Positions 37,318-48,671 of a stretch of DNA of 64,000 nucleotides are shown piece after piece. This DNA is from Perognathus longimembris pacificus (lineage: Eukaryota > Chordata > Mammalia > Rodentia > Heteromyidae). Each line of letters opens with the position of its first letter. The first letter of the stretch is position 1. The stretch spans positions 28,603,983 to 28,667,982 of the forward strand of contig NC_063174.1 of the NCBI RefSeq assembly GCF_023159225.1, written 5' to 3'. Under the pieces are notes generated by a model. It was not told where the DNA came from and did not search any database. It saw nothing but the letters and a program-made list of their open reading frames with translations. A program made the position numbers and the translations under genes.

Positions 37318-38565
37318 CCTTTATAGATATATATATATATATATATATTATTATCAAACTTAATTACAGGAGGTTACATTTTCATACATTAGGCATTGGA
37401 TACATTTCTTGTACTGTTTGTTACCTTGTCCCTCATTCCCCTCTCCCCCCTCCCCTTTCACTTCCCCCTCCCCATGAGTTGTTCAGTTCATTTACACCAA
37501 ACAGTTTTGCAAGTATTGATTTTGTAGTTGTTTGTCTTTTTTAACGCTGTGTCTCTCGAATTTGCTATTCCCTTCCAATTTCCTAGATCTAATACCAGTA
37601 TACCCGGTTTCCAATATACTCCGATAAGATACAGAGAAAGTGTGGGTACAACCACAGGAAGGTGATACAAGAAGATCATCAGTAACAGAAGCTACAATTA
37701 CATATGGAACGTTGAAAGTAGTTACTGCAATTGTTTCCATAACATGGAGTTCATTTCACTTAGTATTACCTTATGATTTCGTAAGGTTGTAGGTATTGGG
37801 CTCCTGTGATCCACTGCTGTGACTTGCCTAAACCTGTGCTAATTACTCTTTATAAGGGAGACCATAGAGTCCATGTTTCTTTGGGTCTGGCTCACTTCAC
37901 TTAGTGTAACTTTTTCCAGGTCCTTCCATTTCATTACAAATGGGGCAATGTCATTATTTCTGTTAGAGGCATAAAATTCCATTGTATATATGTACCACAT
38001 TTTCCTGATCTACTCATCTACTGAGGGGCATGTGGGTTGGTTCCAGATTCTAGCTATGACAAATTGTGCTGCGATGAACATTGTTGTGCTGGTGGCTTTA
38101 GTGTGATTATGTTTGTGGTCTTTTGGATAGATACCCAAAAGTGGGGCTTCTGGGTCATAGGGGAGTTCCATGTTTAGCCTTCTGAGGAATCTCCATACCG
38201 CTGGCCAGAGTGGCTGAACCAGTTTACATTCCCACCAACAATGGAGTAGGGTTCCCTTTTGTCCAGATCCCCTCCAACAGTTGTTATTGTTAGTTTTCTT
38301 GATATAAGACATTCTTACTGGGGTGAGATGGAATCTCAATGTTGTTTTTATTCGCATTTCTTTTATGGCCAGTGATGTAGAGCACTTTTTCATATGTGTC
38401 TTGGCCATTCTCATTTCCCCATCACAGAAATCTCTTTATAAGTCTCTAGCTTACTTGATGAGGTGGCTATTGGTTCTTTGCGGTTTTGTTTTGTAGGAAG
38501 GTAATTTTTTTAGTTCTGCATATATTTTTGGTATAAGGCTGTTGTCCATTGAATGTACTGGCCAT
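37318..38565 (-). mobile_element. 5'-truncated L1, antisense, with broken ORF2 C-terminus
   Basis: Read on the minus strand this contains the same ORF2 C-terminal region as the L1 at 33.9-35.4 kb (HMKKCSTSLAIKEM, LLHCWWECKLVQPLW, LLGIYPKDHK) with an open stretch at 38,010-38,414. It ends early because TAG replaces the TGG codon usual in the D-E-W-I-R-K-M-W segment. The 3' UTR runs leftward through a polypyrimidine tract (37,430-37,470, the complement of the G-rich L1 tract) to an (AT)n stretch near 37,325-37,350. With the first L1 it forms an inverted pair separated by about 1.9 kb. Confidence 0.88.
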
Positions 38566-39470
38566 TATTTTTAAGGACCCTCGCTAGCTCTCACAAACAT
38601 GGGTTCAGGTACTTCAGCCATGTTAACTAGGAAATTATTTGGGTGTTGGATAAGCTCTCCTGGCGCTGCAAAAATCAGAGACCCACTCAGGGGGGTCTAT
38701 AAGACACAGTGGTGTCAAGACTCTGGCTAATTTCTCCCTTTAGGTGGCTGAACAAGTGTCCTGTTGGATGCATAACAACATCCTTGGCTTTGACCAAGGA
38801 ACCGGTTGCATCAGTAATTCTACAACCAAACATGTTTCCAGATGCTTTCAAATAATGTCCCAAATGAGAACTGTTGTTTGAAGCATACCCTGTGAGTAAA
38901 GATGATGCTTATCTGTGTGGGCTAGTTTAGGAGTAAAGGAAGCAGAGGTCGATTAGGAAAACCAGGTTCTGGGTCTCCCTTTAGTTGAAGGTATTCACTG
39001 TGGTCTTCCTGGGGTGGAGAATTCTCTGCTTCTACTGTGGTGGTGGATTCAACAGTAAAAGACAAATTCTCTTCCCTCCACCTTGTGATTGCTCCTGCTA
39101 CCATATGACAGGGTTGGGCTCAAGATCCACCTGTTAGTGTTCCTACAAAGTACGTGTGCATGATCATGAACACACTGGAGTCAAAAGGGTGCACAATCCC
39201 CACATCTTTCTGCAGAGAAATCCAGTGTTGCATAGTGGGCTGGGTGGACTTTGTCAGCGCACACAGAGTTATATCATGTGTACTCATGGAGGCACAGTAT
39301 CTTGCTGTGGAAGTGAACCCTGGGTTGATGAGAAGGAAGGTTCCGTTGGACAGTTCACAGAGGCTGCTGTGTCAGGTTTAATGTTGGCTAAGGAGATCAC
39401 CTCGGTTCCTGCTTTTATTCCACACAGCCTCAAGCTATCTATTGGGTATTTCAAAATAAATATGACTCTT
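38566..39470. other. No recognised feature
   Basis: Mixed-composition sequence without a gene or repeat I can name. Frames of up to 124 codons at 39,154-39,530 read into a (TG)n microsatellite and look accidental. Confidence 0.5.
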
Positions 39471-39496
39471 TGTGTGTGTGTGTGTGTGTGTGTGTA
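39471..39496. repeat. (TG)n microsatellite
   Basis: About 12 TG dinucleotides, ending GTATGAAAGAG. Confidence 0.95.
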
Positions 39497-39544
39497 TGAA
39501 AGAGAGTGTGCATATACATATGGGCACTAGTGCTTGAGCTCAGG

Positions 39545-40030
39545 GCATCTTTCTTTATTTTATGTTTATTGTCAAGGTGGAGTACAGAGGGGTTACATTT
39601 ACATACATAAGGTAATGAATATATTTCTTGTCAAACTTGCTATCTCATCCCTCATTTTTCTCCCAGCTTTCCTCCTCCTGTATTTCCCCCTCCCTCCAAC
39701 TTTACAGTTAGCTTACAAAATATCTTGTAGTTATTACTGTTGCATTGGTTCACGTTTTACCATTTGTTTCAACATTTTGGTGTTCCCCTTCCCTTCCCTA
39801 ATTCAGACAAATATATATTACCCAGGGTATCAAAATCAAAAACAGTGACAACAGGGGCTAAACCATAGGGAAGATAAGCAAAAGGAAAAAGGAATGATTT
39901 CATATAGTACGTTACAAATAACAACAATGATAAACCACTTGTTTCCATATCTTAAAGTTTGTTTCACTTCACATCACCTTATGTGATCATAGGTACATAA
40001 CTACTGAGCTATGGTATTTAACAATGGCTT
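39545..40030 (-). mobile_element. L1 3' UTR fragment, antisense
   Basis: It parallels the 3' end of the antisense L1 at 37.3 kb: TTTATTGTCAAGGTGGAGTA, then AGGGGTTACATTTACATACA, the ATATTTCTTGTCAAACTTGC segment and a polypyrimidine tract with CCCCCTCCCTCC near 39,684. Similarity fades toward 40,030, and no ORF2 part remains. Confidence 0.75.
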
Positions 40031-40770
40031 TCTAGGCCCACTGGCACTCTGCTAACATGGACACATAGCCTGCCTTCCAGTCTGACCCCGCCTATTGTGC
40101 CACCTGTGCTGACCTCAAAAATTCTCAGTGTTGTATGTGTAATCAGAGGCTAGCTACAGTTTTTTCACATTGGATCCTTGAATTCCTCCAATAAGATTTT
40201 GCTTAAATAGTCATGCAGTGTAGGGTTTATTGAAATATATAGTCTTCAGTCTTTGGACACATTTGTTGGAGAAGTTCATCTTTTTGTTAGGTTAAACATT
40301 TGTTTTCATGCAGCGTGCATCATTTGATTCTGGACATCATCACCATCCGCTGTCATTAAAAAGCTGAAATACCTCTTTTTAATCTCAGTTCTTCAGATGT
40401 GTGAAATCGCAGATTGTATTTCCCACTACTTTCAGAATAAATGTTTCTATTTTTAGGATTAATGCCCTTAGATTATTAGGCAGTTTGCGTTTGTTTTTCC
40501 TTAGAGTGCTTGCTTGCAATACCGGATCTGAATAAAGCTGCAGTTTGGTTAGAGAAGGAAACTTCAGTTGTGTATATCATACTGCCTACTAAGGAACCTA
40601 CAATTGCAGTCATATTCTGTCCGGACTTGTACTTCTATCCACAGACATAGAGCTCCATGCTGATTTAAACTTCAGATTATTTTCATATATGCCACTAAGT
40701 CCTGCGTTCTCTACTCATCATTGTAGAAGTTTTAAAGGGAGGGAGCACACTGAAGCTTTTTCTATCATTT
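40031..40770. other. No recognised feature
   Basis: AT-rich sequence. I see no gene, RNA or nameable repeat. Confidence 0.5.
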
Positions 40771-40884
40771 AATTGGAGATAAGAGTCTCATAGACTCCTC
40801 TGCCTGGGCTGGCTTCCAACTGTGATCCTCAGATCTCAACCTCCTGAGTAGCTAGGATTATTGGCATGAGCCACTGGTGCCAGG
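40771..40884 (-). mobile_element. B1-like SINE fragment, antisense
   Basis: The segments ATAAGAGTCTCATAGACTCC, CAACCTCCTGAGTAGCTAGG and GGCATGAGCCACTGGTGCC are the complement of the B1-like half of the local dimeric SINE. Confidence 0.75.
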
Positions 40885-41605
40885 AAACTTGTCACATTGC
40901 TTTTCCCACCAAATGTCCATCTAATTTGTAGAAAATCCAACTTTGGCCCTGTCAGGATTGATTGCAATCATGATTATTTCCAACTCCGGGCTTCATAGGA
41001 CTAGGAAATTTGGTTAAAACTGCCTCCTTCATGCCAAATCTTAAGTCCTTTTGACTCTGTGATGATAGTGTGCTAGAACATGAGACTGGATGGAAGAACT
41101 GAGTGGCCCCTTCATCTTCTGCGTTTGTTGCTTTCAATCTGTTTATGAGGGCCTTTAGAAGTGTCTTCTTAGCCACGATGTTTGCATTGAAGCATCTTTC
41201 CTGAATAGCCATACTTTTAACTATGGTCCTCCAGAGAATGCTCCCTTTTCATGTTAGCAAATGGTACAAGGAAGAAGGTTTTCAAGGTTCAATAAATTAC
41301 ATGTGCATGGAATCAAACAGATGTAAGCATGTTTACTTAGTGGAAAATTTGTGAATGGTGAGTCACAATTCACAACAGCAGTGTACCATTTAGGAAACCC
41401 AAGGGGCTTAGAAAATTAAAATTATTCCTCTGAAGCAGAATATATGTACATATAAGTTCATCAGAATAATATTTTCCTCTTAAATAATATGGTTAAGAGC
41501 AATTAGTTCTAAGCACTGATGTTTTCTACCATGGAAATAGGGAGTGGACATAATTTACAAGTTTGCAGAAATTTAGTTGACGTTGTCCAGGGTTAGTAAA
41601 GTGAA
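40885..41605. other. No recognised feature
   Basis: AT-rich sequence with several ATATGTACATAT-like stretches. An 86-codon minus frame at 40,952-41,212 has no recognisable domain and no supporting context. Confidence 0.5.
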
Positions 41606-41810
41606 TCTAACATGAAGCGTGCTTGTCCAGCAAGCATGAAGCCCTGGGTTCAATTCCTCAGCACCACAGAAACAGAGAAGGCCAGAAGAGGTGCTGTGGC
41701 TCAAGTTTCAGATTGTTAGCCTTGAGCAGAAATAAGCCAGGGACAGTGCTCAGGCCCTGAGTCCCAAGTCCCAGGACTGACAAAACAAAAACAAACCCAA
41801 CAAAAAGAAC
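41606..41810 (+). mobile_element. IDL-Geo-like dimeric SINE
   Basis: The left half ends GAAGCCCTGGGTTCAATTCC (degenerate B box of an ID/tRNA-Ala-derived SINE) followed by CAGCACCACAGAAAC. The right half is GAGGTGCTGTGGCTCAAG and CAGGGACAGTGCTCAGGCCC, with an A-rich tail. This is the plus-strand form of the elements at 42.5 and 57.8 kb. Confidence 0.8.
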
Positions 41811-41944
41811 CCTCAAAATGGGAAACAGAGGCTGGACAAATCCAGCCCCTGCCTCATGAGACTTCCAGTCTTCATTGAAGGACTGGAATCTACCACCAAG
41901 GGACCCTACTGCTCGCCTTCTCCAGGAGGGGCACATTTCTGCCT

Positions 41945-42318
41945 TTTACCCCTAATGTGTCCGATGCCCTTTATCAGCAGGAAGCAGCCAGAGAGTCTTC
42001 GTCCTTTTCCATAGCTATTAAAAGGCTGGAATGTCAGGTCCCTCCTGGTGGGCTCCAAGCAGATGCCCCCACCTTATTAAGTCTTCACCCAGTTACTGGG
42101 TAACCAGCAGGCCTGGAGGCAGGTACCTTCCCCTTCCCTGAGGTCACATCCTAATCCACCTGGCCCAATCCCCTGCCCTAGATTAGGCAGGGCTGGCTGA
42201 GGGTCACCCGGTCTCTCCCTTTTCTCCCTTCTCTCCCTTCTCTCCAGCCATGGATCATCACCACCACAGGCCAGCTGTTCAGTAATAAACTTTTCTCTCC
42301 TGCTTTAAAATAAATATA
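41945..42318 (+). mobile_element. Possible LTR fragment with AATAAA and A-rich end
   Basis: The stretch contains CAGCAGGAAGCAGCCAGAGA, ATTAAAAGGCTGGAATGTC, a CTCCCTTCTCTCCC-rich part and CAGTAATAAACTTTTCTCTC, an order reminiscent of the 3' part of rodent ERV LTRs. It ends in TTAAAATAAATATAAAAAAA, which would also suit a retroposed transcript. I saw no clear TG...CA ends or target duplication. The family is not assigned. Confidence 0.4.
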
Positions 42319-42425
42319 AAAAAAAGGAAAACAGAGCTGTGGCTCAAGTGATAGAGCATTGGCCAGAAGGTGACAAAGCTTAGGACAGTGCTCATGTTGA
42401 GTTCAAGCATAGGCTCCCTGTCCCT
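42319..42425 (+). mobile_element. Right-monomer SINE fragment
   Basis: CAGAGCTGTGGCTCAAGTGA and AGCTTAGGACAGTGCTCATG match the ID-like right half of the local dimeric SINEs. The left half is missing. Confidence 0.6.
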
Positions 42426-42513
42426 TCCCCAATGCTTCTAAGTACAAAGATATGTATATATATTTTTCCTTTATTGAAATTTAGTACCTACATAAATTTG
42501 ACAGTATACATTT

Positions 42514-42713
42514 TTTTTTTTGGCCAGTCCTGGGCCTTGGACTCAGGGCCTGAGCACTGTCCCTGGCTTCTTCCCGCTCAAGGCTAGCACTCTGCCACTT
42601 GAGCCACAGCGCCACTTCTAGCCATTTTCTGTATATGTGGTGCTGGGGAATCGAACCTAGGGCCTCGTGTATCCGAGGCAGGCACTCTTGCCACTAGGCT
42701 ATATCCCCAGCCC
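42514..42713 (-). mobile_element. Young IDL-Geo-like dimeric SINE with target duplication
   Basis: A full-length element in antisense: poly-T, then CCAGTCCTGGGCCTTGGACT, CACTTGAGCCACAGCGCCAC, GGTGCTGGGGAATCGAACCT (complement of a pol III B box) and ATATCCCCAGCCC. It is flanked by the direct repeat GACAGTATACATTT (from 42,500 and from 42,714). The clean duplication and near-consensus sequence indicate a recent insertion. The family is known from geomyoid rodents and is my main clue to the host. Confidence 0.9.
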
Positions 42714-42764
42714 GACAGTATACATTTTAACCTTCCCAATGATAAATATCATTATTCTAGTGGG

Positions 42765-44045
42765 GTGGGGGGGGAGAGAGGGAGACAGGGAGAGGGAATA
42801 AGGGATGTAATACACAGTACAAGGTAGTACGGGAGGGGGGGAGGGGGAGGGTAAGCTGAAGGATGGAGGAAACAGTACAAGGGGTAGGGGAGGGGGAGGG
42901 GGTATGATGGAGGTGACAAACAGTACAAGGGGGAGGGGATGGGGAAGGGGGAATGATAGAGGTAACAAACAGTGCAAGGGGGAGGAGAGGGGGAAGGGAG
43001 AGGAATGGGTAGGGGAGTGATGGAGGTATCAGTACAAGGGGGGAGGGGGAAAAGGAGGGGGAATGATGGAGGTAACAAACAGTACAAGGGGGGGACTGGG
43101 GAGGGAGGGGGAGTGGGCAATGATGGAGGTAACAAACAGTAAAAGGGGAGGGGGGATAATTAAGATAAAAAACAGGACGGGGAGGGGGACTGGAAGGGGG
43201 AATTATGGAGGTAACAAACAGTACAAAGGGGTAGGGGGAGTGGGGAGGGAGGGAGAGGGGGAATGATGGAGGTAAAAACAGTAAAAGGGGGGTGGGGGAG
43301 GGGGAATAATGTAGATAATAAACAGCATGAGGCAGTAGAGGGAATGGGGAGGGGGTATGATAGAGGTAACAAATAGTACAAGGGGGAGGGGAAGGGGGGA
43401 ATGATGTAGGTAACAAACAGTACAAGGGGGAAAGGGAGGGGGGAGGGCAAGGGAGAAAGATGAAAGTATGAAACAGTACACGGGGGGAGGGGGAGGGGAA
43501 GGGGAATGATAGAGTTAAACAGTACAAGGGGGAGGGGAGGGGGAGGGGAATGATGGAGGTATCAGTACAAGGAGGGAGGGGAAAAAGGAGGGGGAATGAT
43601 GGAGGTAACAAACAGTACATGGGGGAGGGGATTGGGGAGGGAGGGAAGGGGGAGCGATGGAGGTAACAAACAGTACAAGGGGGGAGGAGAGCGGGGGAAT
43701 TATGGAGGTAAAAATTTGTACAAGGGGAGAGGTGGTGGGGTGGGGGGAATGATGGATGTAACAAACAGTACAAGGGGTGGGGGACTGGGGAGGGAGGGTG
43801 AGGAGGCAATGATGGAGGTAACAAACAGTACAAGGGGAGAGGGCAAGTGGGGAGGGAGGGAGAGGGGGGAATGAAGGAGGTAACAAACAGTAAAAGGGGC
43901 GGAGGGGGAATAATGGAGATAATAAACAGCATGAGGTGGGATAGGGAAGGAGGAGGGGGAATGATGGAGGTAACAGTACAAGGGGGCAGGAGGAGGGGGA
44001 GGGGCCAGGGGGCAATGATGGAGGTAACAAACAGTACAAGACATG
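42765..44045 (+). repeat. G-rich minisatellite expanded from an L1 3' UTR polypurine tract
   Basis: About 25 irregular units of 35-70 bp, each made of GGGGGAGGGGGAGGGG-like runs followed by AATGATGGAGGTAACAAACA and GTACAAGG. The same words occur once in the L1 3' UTR at 35,270-35,330 (AAGGACAAGGTAACAAACAG). Directly after the array the ordinary L1 3' end follows (CCTAATGTATGAAACTGTAA, AATAAATAAG at about 44,098). The array therefore grew inside an L1 3' UTR. The plus strand has very many G-runs. A long minus-strand frame (42,757-44,052) with endless TVCYLHHSP-like repeats is a by-product and not a gene. Confidence 0.9.
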
Positions 44046-44112
44046 TACCCAAGGCCTAATGTATGAAACTGTAACCTCTCTTTTCATCGCTTTGACAATA
44101 AATAAGGGGAAA
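44046..44112 (+). mobile_element. L1 3' end following the G-rich array
   Basis: TGTATGAAACTGTAACCTCT and CAATAAATAAG match the distal 3' UTR and poly(A) signal of the L1 at 33.9-35.4 kb. Confidence 0.8.
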
Positions 44113-44129
44113 AAAGAAAAGTGACAATA

Positions 44130-44700
44130 ATAGATGCTGGGGGATGGGGGGATATGGTCAAAAGGGAACTCTTCTACATTTAGTGGGAATGTAAATTTGT
44201 TCAACTATTCTGAAAGCAGTATAACGGTTCCTCAAGACACTAAACATAGAAATTTCCTATGACCCAGCAATTCCAGTCCTGGGCATTTATCCAATTAACC
44301 ACAAACCACACTAAGGCTACCAGCACCGCATGTTCATTGCAGCATTGTTTAGCATATCCAAGATATGGAATCACCCAGATGCCCCTCAAATAAATTAATG
44401 GATCAATAAAATGTGGCATATGTATACAATGGAATTCTATGCTTTCATCAGAAAGAATGATATTGCTCTAATCATAAGGAAATGGAAGTACTTAGTGTGA
44501 TTTTTTCCTAATTTTTTCTAAGGGAAGAGAACCAGACCCTAAGAAACATAAACGCTATGTTCTCCCTTATTGGTAATAATTAGTATATGTCTAGGATATT
44601 CCTAGCAGATGATCACAATAGCTCAATAGCTATATACGGATGATTACATAAGATGATGCTAAGAGAAATGGTTCCAAAATACGGAAATAAGTGGTTTATC
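44130..44700 (+). mobile_element. Old L1 ORF2 3' fragment
   Basis: CCTATGACCCAGCAATTCCA, ATAAAATGTGGCATATGTAT, TTCATCAGAAAGAATGATAT and CTCCCTTATTGGTAATAATT parallel the ORF2 end at 34.5-34.9 kb, but with many more changes and frame breaks. It lies just downstream of the other L1 3' end, so it is a second, older insertion or a rearranged piece. Confidence 0.8.
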
Positions 44701-44707
44701 ATTATGA

Positions 44708-46350
44708 CCCCCCGCAGCTGGAGTGCCTCCCTCGCCCACGTGTGGCCTGGGCTTATGTTCACTGGACTGTTAGATGCCCTGAGTAGTTCTTGGGGTTCTG
44801 ACCCTGGATAGGAATCTGAGTGTGAAACACTCAGAGGCTATGCAATTACAGCATCAGGGGTCAGTTCACCTGGACTTCATCTTCCCTTCTACATGTGGGA
44901 GTAAACACACATAGCAGGTTGTTGTGAGGTTCTTTTTTTTTTTTTTTTGAGCAGGACACTTGCCCATGGTTGGTGCTGAGAGAATGCTGATTTAAATTTA
45001 TTGAGAGATGACAACCATCAGAAACCATTCTGAAGGAGGCATCACTGTAGGTCAGGCACACTGAGCACTGTAATCACAGTCATTTGTGGAGAGACATCAG
45101 GGAGAAGGTGACAAGGACCTGGTATGAAAAGATGGTCACTGAGTTTATGTTAGGATCTGAGTAAACAAGGTGTCTGAGATACAAAAATGCAGACTCTGGC
45201 TGGCCATGCTCCAGGTAGCACTGGGCTGAGGAGGGACTTGGAAGCTATGTTGAGGTGGCACCATGTTGTCACCAGCAAAATGACATCTTAACCTCCAGGA
45301 GTTATCCTGTGTTAGCCAGGGCTCTTTTTCAAATTCCCCACCTAGGCAGGCACACAGACACCTGTGACCTCCTTTGCTCCCATGAGGCAGGATGCAGAAG
45401 GAGATGTGGCAACACACATTTTAGCCATAAAGGATTCCACGTGGACTGGCTGTTTACTTATTTGCTGAAAAAAGTTATGAGTGATCCTACTCAGTTAAAA
45501 TGTTTCTCTTGATCTTGGTCTTAAAAGGACCCCATCTCTTAGATGAGAAAAGGGGCTCTGTTTCTCCCACATTTTCCCTATTTTCTGGCTGTAGTATAAA
45601 CTCTCCATCACTGCATTAGCTCTTGGTTTTTTTATTGGTTCCATAATTTGTAGAGGGAGAAAGAATCTCATTTGTGTCAGATAAGAATAACTATGGGAAG
45701 CAAATTTATCCTAAGAGTATTCTGGGAACTCAATCTTTTTAAAGATAGAAGTAAAGTTCACATGATACAGATGGACTTGAACATTTTAGTGATGCACACT
45801 GCCCATGTTGTGTGTCTATTTGTCTTAGATACTTTGCTTGTTTCCATTGAATTGCTGATGTGCATAATGCTGATAAACATGTATCTATTCACACATTCCC
45901 TTGTGAATGTTTTCACACTTGTGTCAGTATATGTAGGAATAGAATTGCTGGATCCTATGGAAATTCAAGTGTTAGCTTTTGTTTCACATGTGCAAAAGTT
46001 TTCCACTGCTGCTGCACAATTTTGGAATTCTATGAACAATGTCTTCCTCTCTATATTTTCTCACCAATACTTGATAAGTTTTTTTATGTTTCTGAAATGA
46101 TGTCTTGTGGTTTTGATTCTTATTTCCCTCATAGGTAATGATGTTGAATGAGTTTTTTCTTTTGTTTTTTTTTTTTGGGGGGGGTAGGGTTTCACTTTGT
46201 GGCCTTGAACTCATGTTCTTCAAGGCACACCAGATGGTGCAATCAACCAACAGAGCATGGGGCAACTTGATTGTGGGGTCCTGCTCACTTGTGGGGTTGG
46301 TAGGGCATATGAAGGCATGTGTGAAGCCACTGGTGTTGGAGGGTGACTGA
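44708..46350. repeat. Segmental duplication, block A, copy 1
   Basis: Matches 53,415-55,062 in the same orientation at about 90% by eye. Shared landmarks are CAGCTGGAGTG at the start, ACCATCAGAAACCATTCTGA, ATTTTCTGGCTGTAGTATAA, and TGGTGTTGGAGGGTGACTGA at the end. It contains an old antisense L1 piece and otherwise nothing that I can name. Confidence 0.85.
45735..46165 (-). mobile_element. Old antisense L1 ORF2 fragment (block A, copy 1)
   Basis: AGAATTGCTGGATCCTATGG, AGTTTTCCACTGCTGCTGCA and TTGTGGTTTTGATTCTTATT are the antisense forms of conserved L1 ORF2 3' segments (compare 38.1-38.4 kb). Frames are broken. Confidence 0.7.
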
Positions 46351-46406
46351 CTTGTGGAGAGAGGCTTGCCCTGTCACAGCTGTCCCTAAAAAGTGTCTGC
46401 GAAGCT

Positions 46407-48639
46407 CCAGGCCTGCTTGTGCCAGTGGATTGGACAGTTCTCGGGCAGGAGAGACCCTGAAGGCTTGTGGGCTGGCATGAACCAGTCCCTGGGTTGGAGC
46501 AAAGGCCTTCTGCTAGGCAGGCAGGGAAGCAGGTCTGCTGGTGGGGTGTCAGTGAGAATCCAGGAAGAGACAGGAAGCTAGAGGTGCAGGGGAGGGGCTT
46601 GTGGAGCCTAAGAGCAAGAGAGAGGTGGGCCTAGGACCAGGAAGCTAGAGGTTCAGGGGCAGGGCTTGTAGGGCAACAGAGCATGAGAGAGGCTGGGCAA
46701 GAGCCAGGAAGCTAGCAGTGCAGGGGCAGGGCTTATGGGGCCTAAGAGCAAGAGAGAGGCGGGGCAAGAGCCAGGATGCTAGAGGTTCCGGGGCAGGGCT
46801 TGTGGGGTCTAAGAGCAAGACAGGCGTGGCAAGAGCCAGGAAGCTAGAGGTGCTGGGGCGCGGCTTGTGGGGCAACACAGGACGGGAGAAGCCAGGCAAG
46901 AGCTAGGAAGCTAGAGGTGAAGGGGTGGGGCTTATGAGGCATCACAGCACGAGAGTGAGGGGCAAGGGTGAGGAAGTGAAAGGTCAAGGGGTGTGGCCAG
47001 AAGGCTGACCTGGTTTAAGTTGGTTCTGCCTGGGACAAGCAGACTTGCCAGAAGTTCCTTTGTCTGAGGGTTGGTTAGTTGTGTTTGGGCCTACAAAGTT
47101 GGTCAGGCTCCCTGTGGTTTGGTGGTGGGTCTGGGCTTCTGTACACCCATTCCATCTGCTTGTCTGTATGGGGAAGCCTGGAGGAACACTGACCGTGCAC
47201 AGATGTGGCTTTTGTGTGGAGAAGGCCAGACCCAGGTGCCCCGAGGTGATCTTGAGGCAACTCCCGAAGACAAGCAGAGCTAAGCTGAGCTTCCTGCCAG
47301 GTGGGGCCAGGGCATGAGTGTGGGGTGTTTGTGAAAGTGTGTGGAGAAGCGTGTCCTGTCTCTTCTGTTTGCTTGTTTGTGCCCTTCCTGAAGGGGCTCT
47401 GGTGAGGCTAGGCATCAAACTAGACCTCTGGAGCCGGCTTCCAGTCAGTGCTGAGCCTTTAGCTGGGGCTTTCAGTCTTGGCAGACCCAGACCACGGTTG
47501 TGGGGTGTTTGTGAAAGTGTGTGGAGAAGTGCAGACTGCCACTTCTGTTTGCTCATTTGGGCCCTTCCTGAAGTGGCTTTGGTGAGCCTCAGGCCTCAAA
47601 CAAGGCCTCCAGAGCTGGCTTCCAGTCATTGCAGAGCCTTTATCTGATGCTTTCAGTCTTGGCAGGTCCAAGCCACTGTTGTGTTTGGCTGTGATAGTGT
47701 GTGGAGGAGTGGGGTCTGAGATGCAGGGGTGGAGCTTTTAGGGCATCACAGCACGAGAGGGGAGGGGCAAGGGGGTGGAACTGAGAGTGGGGGCGGGGCT
47801 TATGGGGCACCAGCACGAAAGAGGTGGAGCAAGAGACAGGAAGTGAGAGGTGAAGGGGCAGGGCTTATGGGGCAACACAGAACAAGAGGGGAGGGGCTAG
47901 GGGAGGAAGTGAGAGGTCAAGTGATGTGGCCCGGGCTATGTACTGGTTTAGGTCGGTTCTGCCTGGAACAAGCAGACTTGCCAGGAGGCTAGGAAGCAGC
48001 TCTTTCTCTGACTGTCTTGTCGTTGAGTTCAGGCCTACAAAGCTGGTCAGGCTCAGTGTGGGTCAGTGGTTGGGCTGGGCTTCCGTACATCCATCATGCA
48101 GCAGCTGCTTTTCTGTGTGGGGAAGCCTGGATGAACTCTTGGCCATGCGCAGATGCGACTTGTTTATGGAGAAGGCCAGATGCAGGTGCACTGAGCTGAC
48201 CCTGTGAGTCAACTGCAGGAGATAAGCAGAGGTAAGCTGAGCTTCCTGGCAGGTGGGGCCCAGCACATGGGTGTGGGGTACTTGTGAAAGTGTGTGGAGA
48301 AGCGTGGCCTGCCTCCCTGTTTGCTTTTTGGGCCTTTCCTCAAGTGACTTTTGTGAGTCTATGCCTCAAACCAGGCCTCCAGAAACAGCTTCCTCGGTGC
48401 CAAGCATTTAGTGGGCATTCAGTCTTGACAGGCCCAGGCCATGGTTGTGGGGTGTTTGTGAAAGTGTGTGGAGGAGCGTGGCTTGCCTTTCTGTTTGCTG
48501 GATTGGGCCCTTCCTGATGTGGCTTCAGTGAGGCTAAGCCTCAAACCAGTCTTCTGGAGCTGGCTCCCAGTCAGTGCAGAACTTTTAGCCGAGGCTTTCA
48601 TTCTTGGCAGGCCCATGGCATGTGTGTGGGTTTTTATTG

Positions 48640-48671
<32 letters not shown>

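Noticed and set aside
39156..39530. 124-codon frame near the (TG)n tract
   Set aside because: Its C-terminal part is Cys-Val repeats encoded by the microsatellite; no domain or splice context was seen.
42640..42713. tRNA gene
   Set aside because: The B-box-like sequence belongs to a tRNA-derived SINE with an A tail and target duplication; no complete cloverleaf is expected.
42757..44052. 431-codon minus-strand frame rich in Pro, Leu and Ser
   Set aside because: It is the translation of the polypyrimidine strand of the G-rich minisatellite, with TVCYLHHSP-like repeats; overlapping frames are open in all phases.
46984..47556. 190-codon minus-strand frame
   Set aside because: It runs across the 300-bp and 180-bp minisatellite units; several overlapping frames on both strands are equally open and none has a recognisable domain.
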